NCBI RefSeq assembly: GCF_001314225.1
Contig: NZ_CP012698.1
Coordinates: forward strand, 1-64,000
Direction: 5' to 3'
Length of the DNA stretch: 64,000 bases
DNA from: Microbacterium sp. No. 7
GTDB lineage: Bacteria; Actinomycetota; Actinomycetes; Actinomycetales; Microbacteriaceae
Made by a program: the position numbers and the translations under genes. The notes under the pieces were generated by a model. The model was given only the letters and a program-made list of their open reading frames with translations. It was not told the DNA's origin and did not search any database. Each line of letters begins with the position of its first letter. The first letter of the stretch is position 1. Of the stretch, positions 1-8,295 are shown one piece after another.

Positions 1-147
1 CCTGCGGATGCAGGCTGAGCGCTGCGCGCCCAGGCCCCGGCACCCGGCAAGCCGGGCGCTGCACCGGGGTGCCCTCGTGGGGTGGCCTGGTCGTGGCTGT
101 GAGGTTCGGCGCTGCGCGCCGAGCCGAGCCGGTTGGGGTGCCGGGGG
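1..147. other. Non-coding or distal gene end at window edge
   Basis: I see no convincing gene here. It holds two short GC-rich hairpins, CCTGC-GGAT-GCAGG at 1-14 and CCCGGC-AA-GCCGGG at 43-56. Neither is followed by a T-rich tract on either strand, so calling them terminators would be a guess. The stretch lies downstream of the minus-strand gene cluster that starts with the primase. Confidence 0.3.
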
Positions 148-345
148 TCAGCGCCGGATGCTGCCGGCGAGCTCGAGCATGGTCACCAGCAGGTCCACTC
201 CCCCGCTCGAGCTCGCGGCGGCGATGACGAGGCCAGCTGCGCAGGCCCACGCGAGGATGCGGGTGAGCTCTCGTGCGAGGTCGGCGATGGCTCGAGCGGT
301 GCGGGTGATGCGGCGGAGGCGTTGGTTGGCTGTCACGTCCACCAT
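148..345 (-). CDS. Small single-pass membrane protein, 65 aa
   Basis: A 65-residue protein is predicted. Residues 1-29 are polar and basic (VDVTANQRLRRITRTARAI and onward). They are followed by a hydrophobic stretch, about residues 30-45 (ILAWACAAGLVIAAAS), and a second weaker one at 50-60. It follows the hypothetical gene ending at 381 by 35 bases and keeps the same direction, so it may be the last gene of the run that starts at the primase. No good Shine-Dalgarno precedes the chosen ATG, and the frame stays open upstream. The start is uncertain and the gene could be spurious. No family is recognised. Confidence 0.35.
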   Translation of the reverse strand: MVDVTANQRLRRITRTARAIADLARELTRILAWACAAGLVIAAASSSGGVDLLVTMLELAGSIRR

Positions 346-380
346 GTACGCGGCGCGCTCAGAGAACCCGCGGGCAGGTG

Positions 381-1121
381 TCAATCGGTGGCGGGGCGAA
401 CGCCGACCTGGGCCTTGCTCCGGGTGCGTCGGCGGGGGTTGCGGCGGTAGGAGCTCAGGGGTTTGCGGGGTGCCTCGGCGAGCCACGCTTTGGAGCCGCC
501 TCGGGAGAGCTTGCCTTCGGGCATTTGCACGCGGAACGGGTAGACGTCCTCGAGGATCTCGAGGCGGGCGATGGTGGCGGCGAAGTAGTTGGGGAAGGTG
601 AGGATCTCCGCCGGCGGGAGGTAGTGGCCGTGAGCGTCTTTCAGACCGCCCTGCAGCATGTTGCGCTGTGCGGTGGCGGAGCGGTCGTGGCGGGCGATGC
701 GCGCGACCATCACGGGTGCGCCGGCGATCTTGACGATCGCGAGGTCGTGGCGGTCGAGCCACCCCTTGTGCCCCCAGAGGTCGGCGCCTTTCTGAGGGTC
801 GGCGGTGACGATCGCGAGGTTCTGGCGGGCGACGATGAGGTCGGAGTGCTCGAGCTCGAAAGCGCCCTGCGGCGGCCGCACGAGGTCGATGACGGCCTGC
901 ATCTTGCTCGCGGGCACGCCGTTGCGCACCCATCGGCGGATAGTGCCCTCGGTGACACCGAGGACCGCGCCGGCGGTGCGTGCGTCGACGTTGCCGCGGC
1001 GGTTGTAGCTGCCCAGTGCGGCGCCGAGGATCTGCGATAGCCGGTGCGCGCCCCAGGCCTGCTCGAGCACGGTGAGATCCGCGTGCTCGGTGGTTCGCCA
1101 GAGGGGCGTGGGGTCGGTCAT
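381..1121 (-). CDS. Hypothetical protein with HTH-like segment, 246 aa
   Basis: A 246-residue soluble protein with no recognised family. Residues about 42-75 (GNVDARTAGAVLGVTEGTIRRWVRNGVP) read as a helix-turn-helix of the MerR/excisionase or Xre kind, so DNA binding is likely. The middle part (HKGWLDRHDLAIVKIAGAPVMVARI) is beta-rich. The C-terminus is strongly basic (SYRRNPRRRTRSKAQ), a second possible nucleic-acid contact. It lies 16 bases after the gene ending at 1138 and belongs to the minus-strand accessory group downstream of the primase. A plasmid regulator or replication accessory role is inference from position only. Confidence 0.7.
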   Translation of the reverse strand: MTDPTPLWRTTEHADLTVLEQAWGAHRLSQILGAALGSYNRRGNVDARTAGAVLGVTEGTIRRWVRNGVPASKMQAVIDLVRPPQGAFELEHSDLIVARQNLAIVTADPQKGADLWGHKGWLDRHDLAIVKIAGAPVMVARIARHDRSATAQRNMLQGGLKDAHGHYLPPAEILTFPNYFAATIARLEILEDVYPFRVQMPEGKLSRGGSKAWLAEAPRKPLSSYRRNPRRRTRSKAQVGVRPATD

Positions 1122-1137
1122 CGGGTTCTCGATGGTG

Positions 1138-1653
1138 TCAGCCGGCTGTGACGTCGACGCCGCGGTAGATGAGCAGCTGCTGCAGGAACGGGTGCTCGGT
1201 CTGCTTGTAGAGCTTCTTGATCGTGGCCGTGTCGACGGCCGGCACCTGGGCCTTCTCGCTGGTGGCGATGACCGGCAGGGCGAGGTCGTCGTAGATCGCT
1301 GCGCGGAGGGCCACGCGATCGCGCAGGTCGATCTCGCGGCCGAGGATCTTCGCGGCCGCGGGCACCGCGGCCCGCTGGGCCTTGGTGAGGGGGCGGGCCT
1401 TCACGCGGCCCTTGCCGGTGGTGCTGCCGGCGCGGCGCTCGGCGATGAACCGGTCGGCGTCGGCCTTGTCGAAGAGGGGCTGACGGTGTCCGGCGGGGGT
1501 GATGGGGCGGGGGAAGTTCTCGAGGCGCTGCGCGTTGGTCTCGCTGGCGTAGGCGTAGATGGTGCGCAGCTGCACGTCGAGTTCTTTGGCGAAGTAGTCG
1601 TAGCCGACGAGCTCGGCGCCGGCGATCTGCTGAACGGGATTGTTCTTGGCCAT
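1138..1653 (-). CDS. Hypothetical protein, 171 aa, possible DNA-binding N-terminus
   Basis: A 171-residue protein. The N-terminal 70 residues (GYDYFAKELDVQLRTIYAYASETNAQRLENFPRPI, then PLFDKADADRFIAERR) follow the layout of excisionase/MerR-type winged HTH domains. In those, an HTH recognises DNA and a short phrase ending in an Asp/Ala-Asp-Arg-Phe helix follows. The rest is basic and helical with no named domain. It starts at ATG 1653 and follows the 50-aa gene by 12 bases, in the same direction. A DNA-binding accessory protein of the replicon is the best reading, with function unknown. Confidence 0.65.
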   Translation of the reverse strand: MAKNNPVQQIAGAELVGYDYFAKELDVQLRTIYAYASETNAQRLENFPRPITPAGHRQPLFDKADADRFIAERRAGSTTGKGRVKARPLTKAQRAAVPAAAKILGREIDLRDRVALRAAIYDDLALPVIATSEKAQVPAVDTATIKKLYKQTEHPFLQQLLIYRGVDVTAG

Positions 1654-1665
1654 GGGGTGCTGCTC

Positions 1666-1818
1666 CTAGGTCGTGGGGATATCTCGGTGGCCGTCCTCGG
1701 CCATGCGCTGCAGGACGGTGGTGAGCTCGTCCTGGGGGATGTAGAACGTGGTCACGTTCTCGATGTGCTCTTGCAGGTCGGTGAGGAATCGCGCGGTCTC
1801 GGCGGGGTGCAGGCTCAT
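1666..1818 (-). CDS. Small acidic protein, 50 aa
   Basis: A short ORF not long enough to stand out by length. It has a strong GAGGAG Shine-Dalgarno seven bases before its ATG and sits tightly between two co-directional genes. The product (MSLHPAETARFLTDLQEHIE at the start) is acidic and predicted helical. It starts inside the stop codon of a 17-codon ORF (ATGA overlap), which supports translation. No family is recognised. Confidence 0.6.
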   Translation of the reverse strand: MSLHPAETARFLTDLQEHIENVTTFYIPQDELTTVLQRMAEDGHRDIPTT

Positions 1819-1868
1819 TGCTGCTCCTCGTGGGAGGCGCGGCCGCGGCCGCTGATCGTCGTGGTCAT
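1815..1868 (-). CDS. Possible 17-aa leader peptide
   Basis: ATG at 1868 is preceded by GGGAGGGA eight bases upstream and runs 17 codons (MTTTISGRGRASHEEQQ) to a TGA that overlaps the next ATG by the four bases ATGA. The placement suggests a translated leader that couples ribosome entry to the 50-aa gene. Such a short frame can arise by chance, so it is tentative. Confidence 0.35.
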   Translation of the reverse strand: MTTTISGRGRASHEEQQ

Positions 1869-1898
1869 CTGCTGTCCCTCCCTATCCGTGAAAGTTGA

Positions 1899-1915
1899 GT
1901 GCATGTGACATACAC
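1899..1915. promoter_or_regulatory. Imperfect palindrome upstream of the accessory operon
   Basis: GTGCATGT-G-ACATACAC, arms matching at 7 of 8 positions, lies 30 bases upstream of the 17-codon ORF. It is a plausible operator for the minus-strand accessory genes below 1868. Similar CACAT/ATGTG symmetry occurs upstream of the zeta antitoxin (14234-14249) and parA (59951-59960), but the three are not identical. Confidence 0.35.
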
Positions 1916-1973
1916 AACAGTAGCCCGGATCGGGGCGATCGCGCAGCGTCGACGCGCGGCTACGGTGTGTGGC

Positions 1974-2555
1974 TCAGCGCCACTGCATTCCGTCGACGCC
2001 GTGGAAGCGCCAGGTGCCGGAGTCGGTGTAGCGGCCGGGCTGGGCGTAGATGCCCTCGAGGTAGCTGAGGGCGCCGGTGTCGCCGCCGTTGCCCCAGGCG
2101 TCGATGAGGCCGCGCTGTTCGTCGTCGGTGAGGTGGATGTAGCTGTTCCCGTTGCGGTTGTAGCCCATGTCCTGGGGGTCGGCGGACAGTCCCTGCACGC
2201 CGTGCACGATGAGGGTGCGGCGATCGCCGGGCAGGGCTTCCTTCGCACGCTTGGCCATCTGGGTGCGGCCGCGCTTGGTGGTGACGGTCTGGCGGGTGCG
2301 GTCGGTGAGCTTTTTGAGGAGCTCGGGCCGCGGGTTGGAGTCGCCCTTGATCCAGCGCTGGACGGTGCGCTGGGAGACGCCGAGGCGGGCCGCGGCCGTC
2401 TTGGTGTCGATGGGGTGGCGGTCGCTCTTGCCGGCGTAGAGGTAGCGCAGCATGCTCCCCGGCGAGGAGGAGACGGTGGAGTAGTCCTGGCCGGTGAAGA
2501 ACCGGAAGAGCGCGTTGCGCTGGGCGATCGCGTCGGAGGCGCTGTCGTCGAGCAT
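1974..2555 (-). CDS. HTH DNA-binding protein, 193 aa
   Basis: A 193-residue protein. Residues about 50-85 (IDTKTAAARLGVSQRTVQRWIKGDSNPRPELLKKLT) are a clear Xre/HTH_23-type helix-turn-helix. After a basic linker (TKRGRTQMAKRAKEAL), the C-terminal half (SYIHLTDDEQRGLIDAWGNGGDTGAL and onward) is a mixed alpha/beta region of unknown fold. Its ATG shares one base with the stop of the primase gene (TGATG), so it is translationally coupled to that gene. It is likely a replication- or plasmid-linked DNA-binding protein. The family is not recognised beyond the HTH. Confidence 0.75.
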   Translation of the reverse strand: MLDDSASDAIAQRNALFRFFTGQDYSTVSSSPGSMLRYLYAGKSDRHPIDTKTAAARLGVSQRTVQRWIKGDSNPRPELLKKLTDRTRQTVTTKRGRTQMAKRAKEALPGDRRTLIVHGVQGLSADPQDMGYNRNGNSYIHLTDDEQRGLIDAWGNGGDTGALSYLEGIYAQPGRYTDSGTWRFHGVDGMQWR

Positions 2556-5500
2556 CAGAATATCTCCGAGAGGTCGTTCTTACCCTCGTAGGGGCGTGCC
2601 TGGCCGGTGAAGTACTTCGCGTGCTCGGAGAGAGCGGCGGAGCCTTCGTACTTGAAGCTGCCGAGCCCGCGGCCGTAGTGCTCGGGCTTGCCGGGCCAGG
2701 AGGCCTCGGCGTCGAGGGTGGGGCTGGTGTAGACGAGGGTGTCCTTGCTGATCGCGACGGGCCAGCGGCCGGTGTCGCGGCCGATCTGGAACACGCGGCG
2801 CAGGATGTTCGCGCGGGCCTTGGCGATGATGTGGTCGTAGCGGTGGGGGGCGTAGCCGAGGCGGCCGTTGCGGTGCAGGTCGCTGGCCATGATGCCCAGA
2901 CCGGAGACGTAGACCTTCTTGAGCAGGTCGCGGGCGATCTGGTCGTTGGGGTTGTCGGTGTCCAGCAGCTGGCGGGCCTCGCGCATGCGCTTCTGCCAGG
3001 TGTCGAAGATGCGGCCCTTCTCATGCCACAGGTAGGCCTCGTGGATCTCCGGCTCGACGCCGAGCTCGGCAGCGAGCTCCATGGTGGGCGTCGCGACCCA
3101 GATGCGGGTGCCGGGGGTGGCCTGTCCGGTCACGCCGCGGGGGCTGAACAGGTTGGGGGTGAGCCGGTGGCCGTCCTCGGGGATGGTGATGTTCCAGTAG
3201 CCGGGGAGCTTGGTGAACGGCAGCGGCTCGGGGTGGTGAGTGGGAGATCCGATGCCGACCTCGAGGCCGGCGACGGCGGCGAGGTAGGAGCCGCCCCGGT
3301 CGAAGGCGTGCACCCAGCTGTGCTGCTGCTCGTCGGGGGTGAGGGTGCGCTGCCAGTCGAGGTCGGTTTCGGCGTGGCCGGCCTCGCGGAGCACGGCCGG
3401 TGACTCGCAGGACTCGAAGAGGCGCTCACGCTCGGTGCGGGGGTGCAGCGCGAACGCGAGATCCAGGCCGGTGCTCGAGGGGGTCTTGCGGTAGGGGAAG
3501 CGCAGCGCCCCGCTGAACCGCTGCAGCCGGTCGGCGACGTCGAGCGGGCTGGGGTCGTCGGCGAGGATGACCTGCTGGAACGCCGGCGGCAGTGCGGGCA
3601 GGAACCCGATGAGCACTCCGAGCTCGGGGTTGTCGTCGTGCCAGACCTCGATGCTGGGGTCCAGGGAGTCCTTGCCGGAGACCTGGAATCCGGCGGTGCG
3701 GGCGTCGGCGATGAACGGGGTGCCGGCGGTGGCTGCCTGCAGCTTCTCGCGGTACTGGAATGCCATCGGGGTGGGCAGCTTGTCGAAGGGAATCCCGAGG
3801 GTCAGTGCGTAGTCGTGGGTGATGTAGATCTGGCCGCGCTCGGTGCGCCGCAGCTTGCTCGGGCCAGTGTTGATCTGTGTGCCGAGGGAAAGTTTGGAAG
3901 CCAGCAGCGCCACCTGCCCGGCGTGCACGATCGGCTCCTCGAGGTCGACGCGGCTGCCATCAGGCAGCCACACCCCATCGGTGTGCAGGACCGCGACCGA
4001 AGCGCGGAACGCGCCGCGTCGTGCGGCCGGCGCAGCCGCCGGCGCAGCTGCTGCGGGGGCGGGCGCCGGGGCGTCGACGGGGGCCGCGGCCGCTGCGGGT
4101 GCGACGTCGTCGACGGGGTCGGTCGACTCGTTGGCGAGGTACGGGTCGGTCGGGGGGTACTCGTCGACGGGGGGCTCCTCGTCGACCGGGGGCTCGTCGG
4201 TCGGAGCGATGGGGCCGGAGGGGTCGATGTCGAACAGGCCGGGGTTGGTGTCCGGGTCGGGGTTGCCGTCGCGGTCGGTGGTGGGGTCGTCATCGTCGTT
4301 GTCGGAGCCCAGGAGGGCGGACAGTGGCAGATCCCAGACGCGCATCTTCTGGCCGCCGATGCGCCGAGCACCGGAGCGCTTGCCCTCGTGGTCCTTGGTG
4401 AGCCATCCGTGACTCTCGAAGCTGCTGGCGATCGAGTGGGTGGTCTCGGAGAAGACCTCGTCGGCGCGGCTGGCGACGGTGTTGGCGACGCCGATCGCGA
4501 CGGAGGGGATGAGGTAGACGCGCTGCGCATCGCCCTCCCCCACGATGACGCCGATCCGGGCGCCCATGGGACGCCACTGCGGCATCTCGCCGGCGCTCTG
4601 GTTGACCCAGCCGAGGCTGGCTGCGTCGTCGGGGGCATCGCCGTGCTGGGTACTCAGGTGAGCGCCGCCGGAGATCAGCGCTTCGCGGAGGAACGCGAGC
4701 AGCAGTTCGCCGGCGTCGGAGGAGGCGGAGTCCTGCAGTGCGACGGCGTCGTAGATCCCATCGCGCGCCCAGGCGTAGAACTCGTTGGCCTCGTCGGTGG
4801 TGATCGCCCCGTACTCGCGGAGCATCTTGAGCATGATGTAGATCCCGCGGTCGAGGTCGACGGCCATGTTCTCGAGGCGGTTGCGGACGCCGGAGTCGTG
4901 GGGCAGGTCGGCGAGGCGGCGTTCCCAGTAGGTGTCGGTGGCCAGCGGCGAGCTCGTGTCGCCTTCGATGGCGGCCTGGATCTCCTCGAGCATCTGGTCG
5001 CGGTGCTGGGCAACCCAGTGGATCAGCGAGGAGCCGAGAAGCGCGCGGGCGGCGCGGTAGCTGCGGGACTCGAGTCGGGCGAACAGGGCCTTGCCCTTGT
5101 CGACGGATTGCGGGTGCAGCGGGATGTTGAGGATGCGGGTGTCGGCGGAGCCGGTCGCGGTGAGCTCACCCGTGGTGATCAGGTTCGCCTCGATCGGGCG
5201 GTCCTCGCGCACTCCGCCGCGCTGGGTCGAGACCTTGCGCCCGGTGGAGTTGAACCGCATGCGGGCGAGCTCGCCGAGGCGGTTCTGCGCCTGCTTGGCG
5301 TTGCCGTCCGGGGCGAAGTCGTCGATGAGCAGCGGCAGGTGCGAGACGGTGTTCGCGCTGCGGATGAGACCGAGCGCGGAGCCGCCCTTTGCGGAGCCGG
5401 AGAGCATTTCCTTGACGCCGTGGTAGTGGACGTCGGGGGCGAAGTACTGCACGGCCAGACGGCCGTGTGCGGACTTGAGGGAGGCGCGGCCGCCGACCAG

Positions 5501-7654
5501 GTGCACGGTGGCGTCGTTGGGCTTGAGCACTGACCCCCACGACTGGGCGAGCAGCGGAGCGAGCGCGCGGCCGAGCAGCCAGGAGTCCTTGGCCTCGAGG
5601 GTGCCCTTCTGCCAGGCGGCGCGGAGCTCGTCGGCATCCGTCGAAGGGGCCGGGAGGGCGAAGACGTTGAACAGCGACGGCTTGACCTCGACGTCGTCGA
5701 TCGCACCCTCGGTGCCGATCGCGCCGGTGGAGTGGACGAAGAATGGCTGTCCCGCCGGGGTGGTGCGCCATCCGAGGGTGGTGTAGACGAGGCTGTTGCT
5801 GGCCACGGTCTGGCGGGCTTTGCGAATCGCGTCCCACGCCTGATCCTTGCCGCGGCGGGTGGTGGACTCGATGAGGTTCGGCCAGGGCAGCGCCTGTGCC
5901 CAGGTGCCGGTGCGCAGCTGCTCCTCGTCGAACTTCACGAGGGTCGATTCGATCTGCGGGTGGCCGGTCTCCTCGTCGGCGACGGCGTTGCCGCGGGCGT
6001 CGCGGACGTAGCGGTAAAACCGGATGGCGATCATGTGCGGGGAGCGTGCGATCTCGCTGTCGGTCCCGTCGTCCTCCACGGCGACCGTCTCGATCTCGGC
6101 CCAGCCGTTGAGGACCGCGGTGTAGCGCGGCTCCCACTTCTGCTTGCCGTCTTCGTCGGCATCGTCGGCGAGGACCCACTTCACGCTGACGGTGATCCCG
6201 TCAACGACGTCGTACTCCTCGCGCTTGATCACGGCTCGCTTGCCGGAGTCGCCGCCATCGAACCGGGGGCCGCGGCCGCCGTTGCTCTTGCCGCCGCCGG
6301 CGCCGCCGGTTCCATCGCCGGGCTGGAACGAGACGTTGAGGGTGCGGGGGTCGCGGGCCGGCTGCTCGTCGACCTCGGGGGTGTCGGTCGTTTCGGCCGG
6401 GGCGGTGCCGAGGGCCGCGGTGACGTCGGTCGGGACGTCGAGGCCGGCGATCTGGAACGTGTCGCGGGAGATCTCTGCGGCTTCGCGGATGGTGGCGGCC
6501 AGCTCGTCACGGGCGGATTCGGCGCGCTCGCTCAGCTGATCGGCGATCAGCGATTGCAGCGACGTGATCCGCTCGAGCCGCTTGGACGACTCCCGCGCCC
6601 ACGCCTCGGCGTTGCGCTCGGCGGTGCCACGGTCCTGCCCCTGGGCGTCCAGCTGTGCCCGGGCCTCTTTGCGGCAGATCTCCACCTGGACGAGCAGCTT
6701 CACGGCCTCGGCCGCGGCATCGAGCGCGGTGGCGTCGTCGACGGAGATCTCGACGAGCGTGTCGGTGGTGCCTCCGGCGTCCAGGTGGTCGGTGAAGTCG
6801 GCCTTGCGGTCGGTGAGTGCCGGCAGGTAGGCGCGGGCTTCGATGCGCTCGCGCAGCAGCTGTGCGGTCACGGATGCGGCGCGCTTGTAGCCGGCGTGGT
6901 CGTTGTCGACGACCAGGTGCACGCGGCCGCCGCGGAAGCGCTCGACGAGCTCGGCGGGAAACGCGGTGGCGCCGCCGGCGTTGGTCGTGGCCACCAAACC
7001 CTGTGCGATCGCGTTGTCGGCGTCCTTCTCCCCCTCGAGCAGCCAGACATCGCCGCCAGCGGCGACGGCGTCGGTGACGGCGCGGAGGTTGTACAGCAGA
7101 GGGGTGAAGCCTTCGGGCTTCCGCTTGACGAAACGGCCGTTGGTGCCGCGGTAGCTCTGGGTGAAGCGCTTGTGCCGGATGCCGTCGACGACGGTCTCCT
7201 CGCGGTGCACCCGCTGCTGCACGACGCCGTCGACATCGACGTACTCGTAAGCCTTCACGCGCTCCCACTTCGCGCCGGTCAGATCCGGGGCCGGCGCGGC
7301 GAGCTCTTCGCGAGTCAGGCGGGGCGGCAGTGACGGGCGGCGCGGGCGGGTGGTGCGGTTGTGGGTGCGGCGATCGGCGGGCAGCGGGGCGTCGAAGAGG
7401 TCGCTGACGGTCAGACCCAGGTGAGCGGTGATGTCGGAAACGGCCGCCTCGCAACCGAAGCAGTGCAGCGCGATCTTTCCGGCCTGCGGGTCGTAGCGAA
7501 CGCTCAGTGAGGGGTTCGCGTCACCATGCACGGGGCAGAGGGCCTTGAACGTGTTGGCGCGGCGGGTCGGCTTGTAGCCTCCACGGTCCAGCGCCTCCCA
7601 GACGCGGTCGAGAGAGTTCATCGACGCGGCGGTGCCGGGGATCTCGAGAGTCAT
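2555..7654 (-). CDS. Primase/helicase-like replication protein, 1699 aa
   Basis: A very large multidomain protein. The N-terminus is a DnaG-type CHC2 zinc finger (C40, H43, C65, C68) followed near residue 205 by a TOPRIM segment (LLEGEKDADN, then VVDNDHAGYKRA). Together these mark a DNA primase. After a linker, residues from about 500 onward resemble phage and plasmid DUF927/SF3-like helicase modules, with a P-loop-like GGRASLKSA near 722 and a Walker B-like LLIDDFAPD near 778. A Pro/Asp/Ala-rich linker follows (around 1130-1220), then a C-terminal region of about 480 residues that I do not recognise. Expected role: priming and unwinding at the plasmid origin. The P-loop is not a perfect GxxxxGK(S/T), so ATPase activity needs testing. 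It is co-directional with the RHH gene upstream. Confidence 0.85.
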   Translation of the reverse strand: MTLEIPGTAASMNSLDRVWEALDRGGYKPTRRANTFKALCPVHGDANPSLSVRYDPQAGKIALHCFGCEAAVSDITAHLGLTVSDLFDAPLPADRRTHNRTTRPRRPSLPPRLTREELAAPAPDLTGAKWERVKAYEYVDVDGVVQQRVHREETVVDGIRHKRFTQSYRGTNGRFVKRKPEGFTPLLYNLRAVTDAVAAGGDVWLLEGEKDADNAIAQGLVATTNAGGATAFPAELVERFRGGRVHLVVDNDHAGYKRAASVTAQLLRERIEARAYLPALTDRKADFTDHLDAGGTTDTLVEISVDDATALDAAAEAVKLLVQVEICRKEARAQLDAQGQDRGTAERNAEAWARESSKRLERITSLQSLIADQLSERAESARDELAATIREAAEISRDTFQIAGLDVPTDVTAALGTAPAETTDTPEVDEQPARDPRTLNVSFQPGDGTGGAGGGKSNGGRGPRFDGGDSGKRAVIKREEYDVVDGITVSVKWVLADDADEDGKQKWEPRYTAVLNGWAEIETVAVEDDGTDSEIARSPHMIAIRFYRYVRDARGNAVADEETGHPQIESTLVKFDEEQLRTGTWAQALPWPNLIESTTRRGKDQAWDAIRKARQTVASNSLVYTTLGWRTTPAGQPFFVHSTGAIGTEGAIDDVEVKPSLFNVFALPAPSTDADELRAAWQKGTLEAKDSWLLGRALAPLLAQSWGSVLKPNDATVHLVGGRASLKSAHGRLAVQYFAPDVHYHGVKEMLSGSAKGGSALGLIRSANTVSHLPLLIDDFAPDGNAKQAQNRLGELARMRFNSTGRKVSTQRGGVREDRPIEANLITTGELTATGSADTRILNIPLHPQSVDKGKALFARLESRSYRAARALLGSSLIHWVAQHRDQMLEEIQAAIEGDTSSPLATDTYWERRLADLPHDSGVRNRLENMAVDLDRGIYIMLKMLREYGAITTDEANEFYAWARDGIYDAVALQDSASSDAGELLLAFLREALISGGAHLSTQHGDAPDDAASLGWVNQSAGEMPQWRPMGARIGVIVGEGDAQRVYLIPSVAIGVANTVASRADEVFSETTHSIASSFESHGWLTKDHEGKRSGARRIGGQKMRVWDLPLSALLGSDNDDDDPTTDRDGNPDPDTNPGLFDIDPSGPIAPTDEPPVDEEPPVDEYPPTDPYLANESTDPVDDVAPAAAAAPVDAPAPAPAAAAPAAAPAARRGAFRASVAVLHTDGVWLPDGSRVDLEEPIVHAGQVALLASKLSLGTQINTGPSKLRRTERGQIYITHDYALTLGIPFDKLPTPMAFQYREKLQAATAGTPFIADARTAGFQVSGKDSLDPSIEVWHDDNPELGVLIGFLPALPPAFQQVILADDPSPLDVADRLQRFSGALRFPYRKTPSSTGLDLAFALHPRTERERLFESCESPAVLREAGHAETDLDWQRTLTPDEQQHSWVHAFDRGGSYLAAVAGLEVGIGSPTHHPEPLPFTKLPGYWNITIPEDGHRLTPNLFSPRGVTGQATPGTRIWVATPTMELAAELGVEPEIHEAYLWHEKGRIFDTWQKRMREARQLLDTDNPNDQIARDLLKKVYVSGLGIMASDLHRNGRLGYAPHRYDHIIAKARANILRRVFQIGRDTGRWPVAISKDTLVYTSPTLDAEASWPGKPEHYGRGLGSFKYEGSAALSEHAKYFTGQARPYEGKNDLSEIF

Positions 7655-7734
7655 CGCAGCACCACCCCCTCGTCGGGGTAGCGCGCGGGGATGCTAGCTG
7701 TCGGTGCGACACTGCGCACAACTACGCTAGACAT

Positions 7735-7748
7735 CCGCAATATTGCGG
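7735..7748. promoter_or_regulatory. Perfect 14-bp palindrome CCGCAATATTGCGG
   Basis: A perfect palindrome about 80 bases upstream of the primase start. Its half CCGCAATA also occurs in both orientations in the parA upstream region (near 60015, 60025, 60203, 60220, 60232, 60311), so the two regions may bind the same protein. It is a candidate operator or centromere-type site. Confidence 0.5.
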
Positions 7749-7797
7749 CTACAATCATGAACGACCCTTCCAGGTCTGAATCTGAATCAAAAACTTG

Positions 7798-7817
7798 CGT
7801 CCTCTTGCCGGAGGACG
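7798..7817. terminator. Hairpin CGTCCTC/GAGGACG
   Basis: Arms of 7 bp with a 6-base loop, 55-75 bases beyond the stop of the minus-strand RHH gene. It probably forms, with the next hairpin, an attenuating or processing signal between the RHH and primase genes. No strong T-run follows on the minus strand. Confidence 0.35.
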
Positions 7818-7834
7818 TGACCTCAAACTCATTA

Positions 7835-7862
7835 CCCCTGTTGGTTTGCCGACCAGCAGGGG
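7835..7862. terminator. Hairpin downstream of RHH gene
   Basis: CCCCTGTTGGT and ACCAGCAGGGG pair at 10 of 11 positions around a six-base loop. It starts 10 bases after the RHH stop on the minus strand, the usual place for a terminator. On the plus strand it is followed by TGAGTTGTTTTA. A factor-independent terminator or mRNA stabiliser is likely. Confidence 0.45.
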
Positions 7863-7871
7863 TGAGTTGTT

Positions 7872-8150
7872 TTATGCGGACCTGGGTAGGTCGAGCATGT
7901 TGATCTCCTGCTCCCTCTCTCGGGCTTCCCGTTCAGCGGAAGCCTTCCTGATCTCTTTCTGGACGTAGTCGGGCACGGGCAGCCCCTCGTGCTCTGCGAG
8001 AGCAAGCGTGATCCAGCTGCTGAGCGGGATGCCGAGATCGTCCGCTCGCTGCTTGTAGGTCTCAGCGTGATCGCCGGGTACGCGCATCGTGACGCCGACC
8101 CGATCACCGCGCGGCTGAGGACCGCGTCGCCGTGCCTGCTGTGCTGCCAT
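7872..8150 (-). CDS. Ribbon-helix-helix DNA-binding protein, 92 aa
   Basis: A 92-residue basic protein. The core (VGVTMRVPGDHAETYKQRADDLGIPLSSWITLALAEHEGL) has the strand-helix-helix pattern of the Arc/MetJ/CopG (RHH) family, with a beta strand TMRV and a GIPLSSW turn. The C-terminus is a charged helix rich in Arg and Glu (RKASAEREAREREQE). Such proteins act as plasmid copy-control, relaxosome or partition repressors. Here it is the first gene behind promoter-like element 1 and precedes the primase gene, so an autoregulated copy-control repressor is the simplest inference. The perfect palindrome at 7735-7748 is a candidate target. Confidence 0.7.
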   Translation of the reverse strand: MAAQQARRRGPQPRGDRVGVTMRVPGDHAETYKQRADDLGIPLSSWITLALAEHEGLPVPDYVQKEIRKASAEREAREREQEINMLDLPRSA

Positions 8151-8231
8151 GCGACCTGTCTACCACTATTCGTATTCAGAGTGTGGATTTCATCACACAG
8201 CTGGCGCGTCGGGGTCGAGTGATCCATGACC

Positions 8232-8264
8232 CATATAGGCCGAGCATCCACCCCTTCGCGGACA
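8232..8264 (-). promoter_or_regulatory. Promoter-like element 1 (RHH/primase operon)
   Basis: On the minus strand it reads TGTCCGCGAA, 13 bases, GGCCTATATG. It faces the RHH gene, whose ATG lies 82 bases downstream. It is one of five copies in the window with identical end blocks and identical spacing. The distance between CGCGAA and TATATG is 17 bases, the normal -35/-10 spacing. Confidence 0.75.
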
Positions 8265-8295
8265 TCGGTTCCCGAAAAAAGTTGCGCGCCCCCCT

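Larger units (their letters stand above)
7655..7871. other. Leader region between RHH and primase genes
   Basis: The 217-base gap holds three symmetrical signals, described separately: a perfect palindrome and two hairpins. No ORF of any support lies in it. The arrangement (hairpins just after the RHH stop, palindrome nearer the primase start) fits a partial terminator followed by a regulated primase promoter. Confidence 0.5.

Noticed and set aside
148..1040. Long plus-strand and alternative minus-strand frames across 8-1040
   Set aside because: They mirror the minus-strand genes in high-GC DNA and give arginine-rich or glycine-rich proteins without domains. Only 381-1121 and possibly 148-345 look real.
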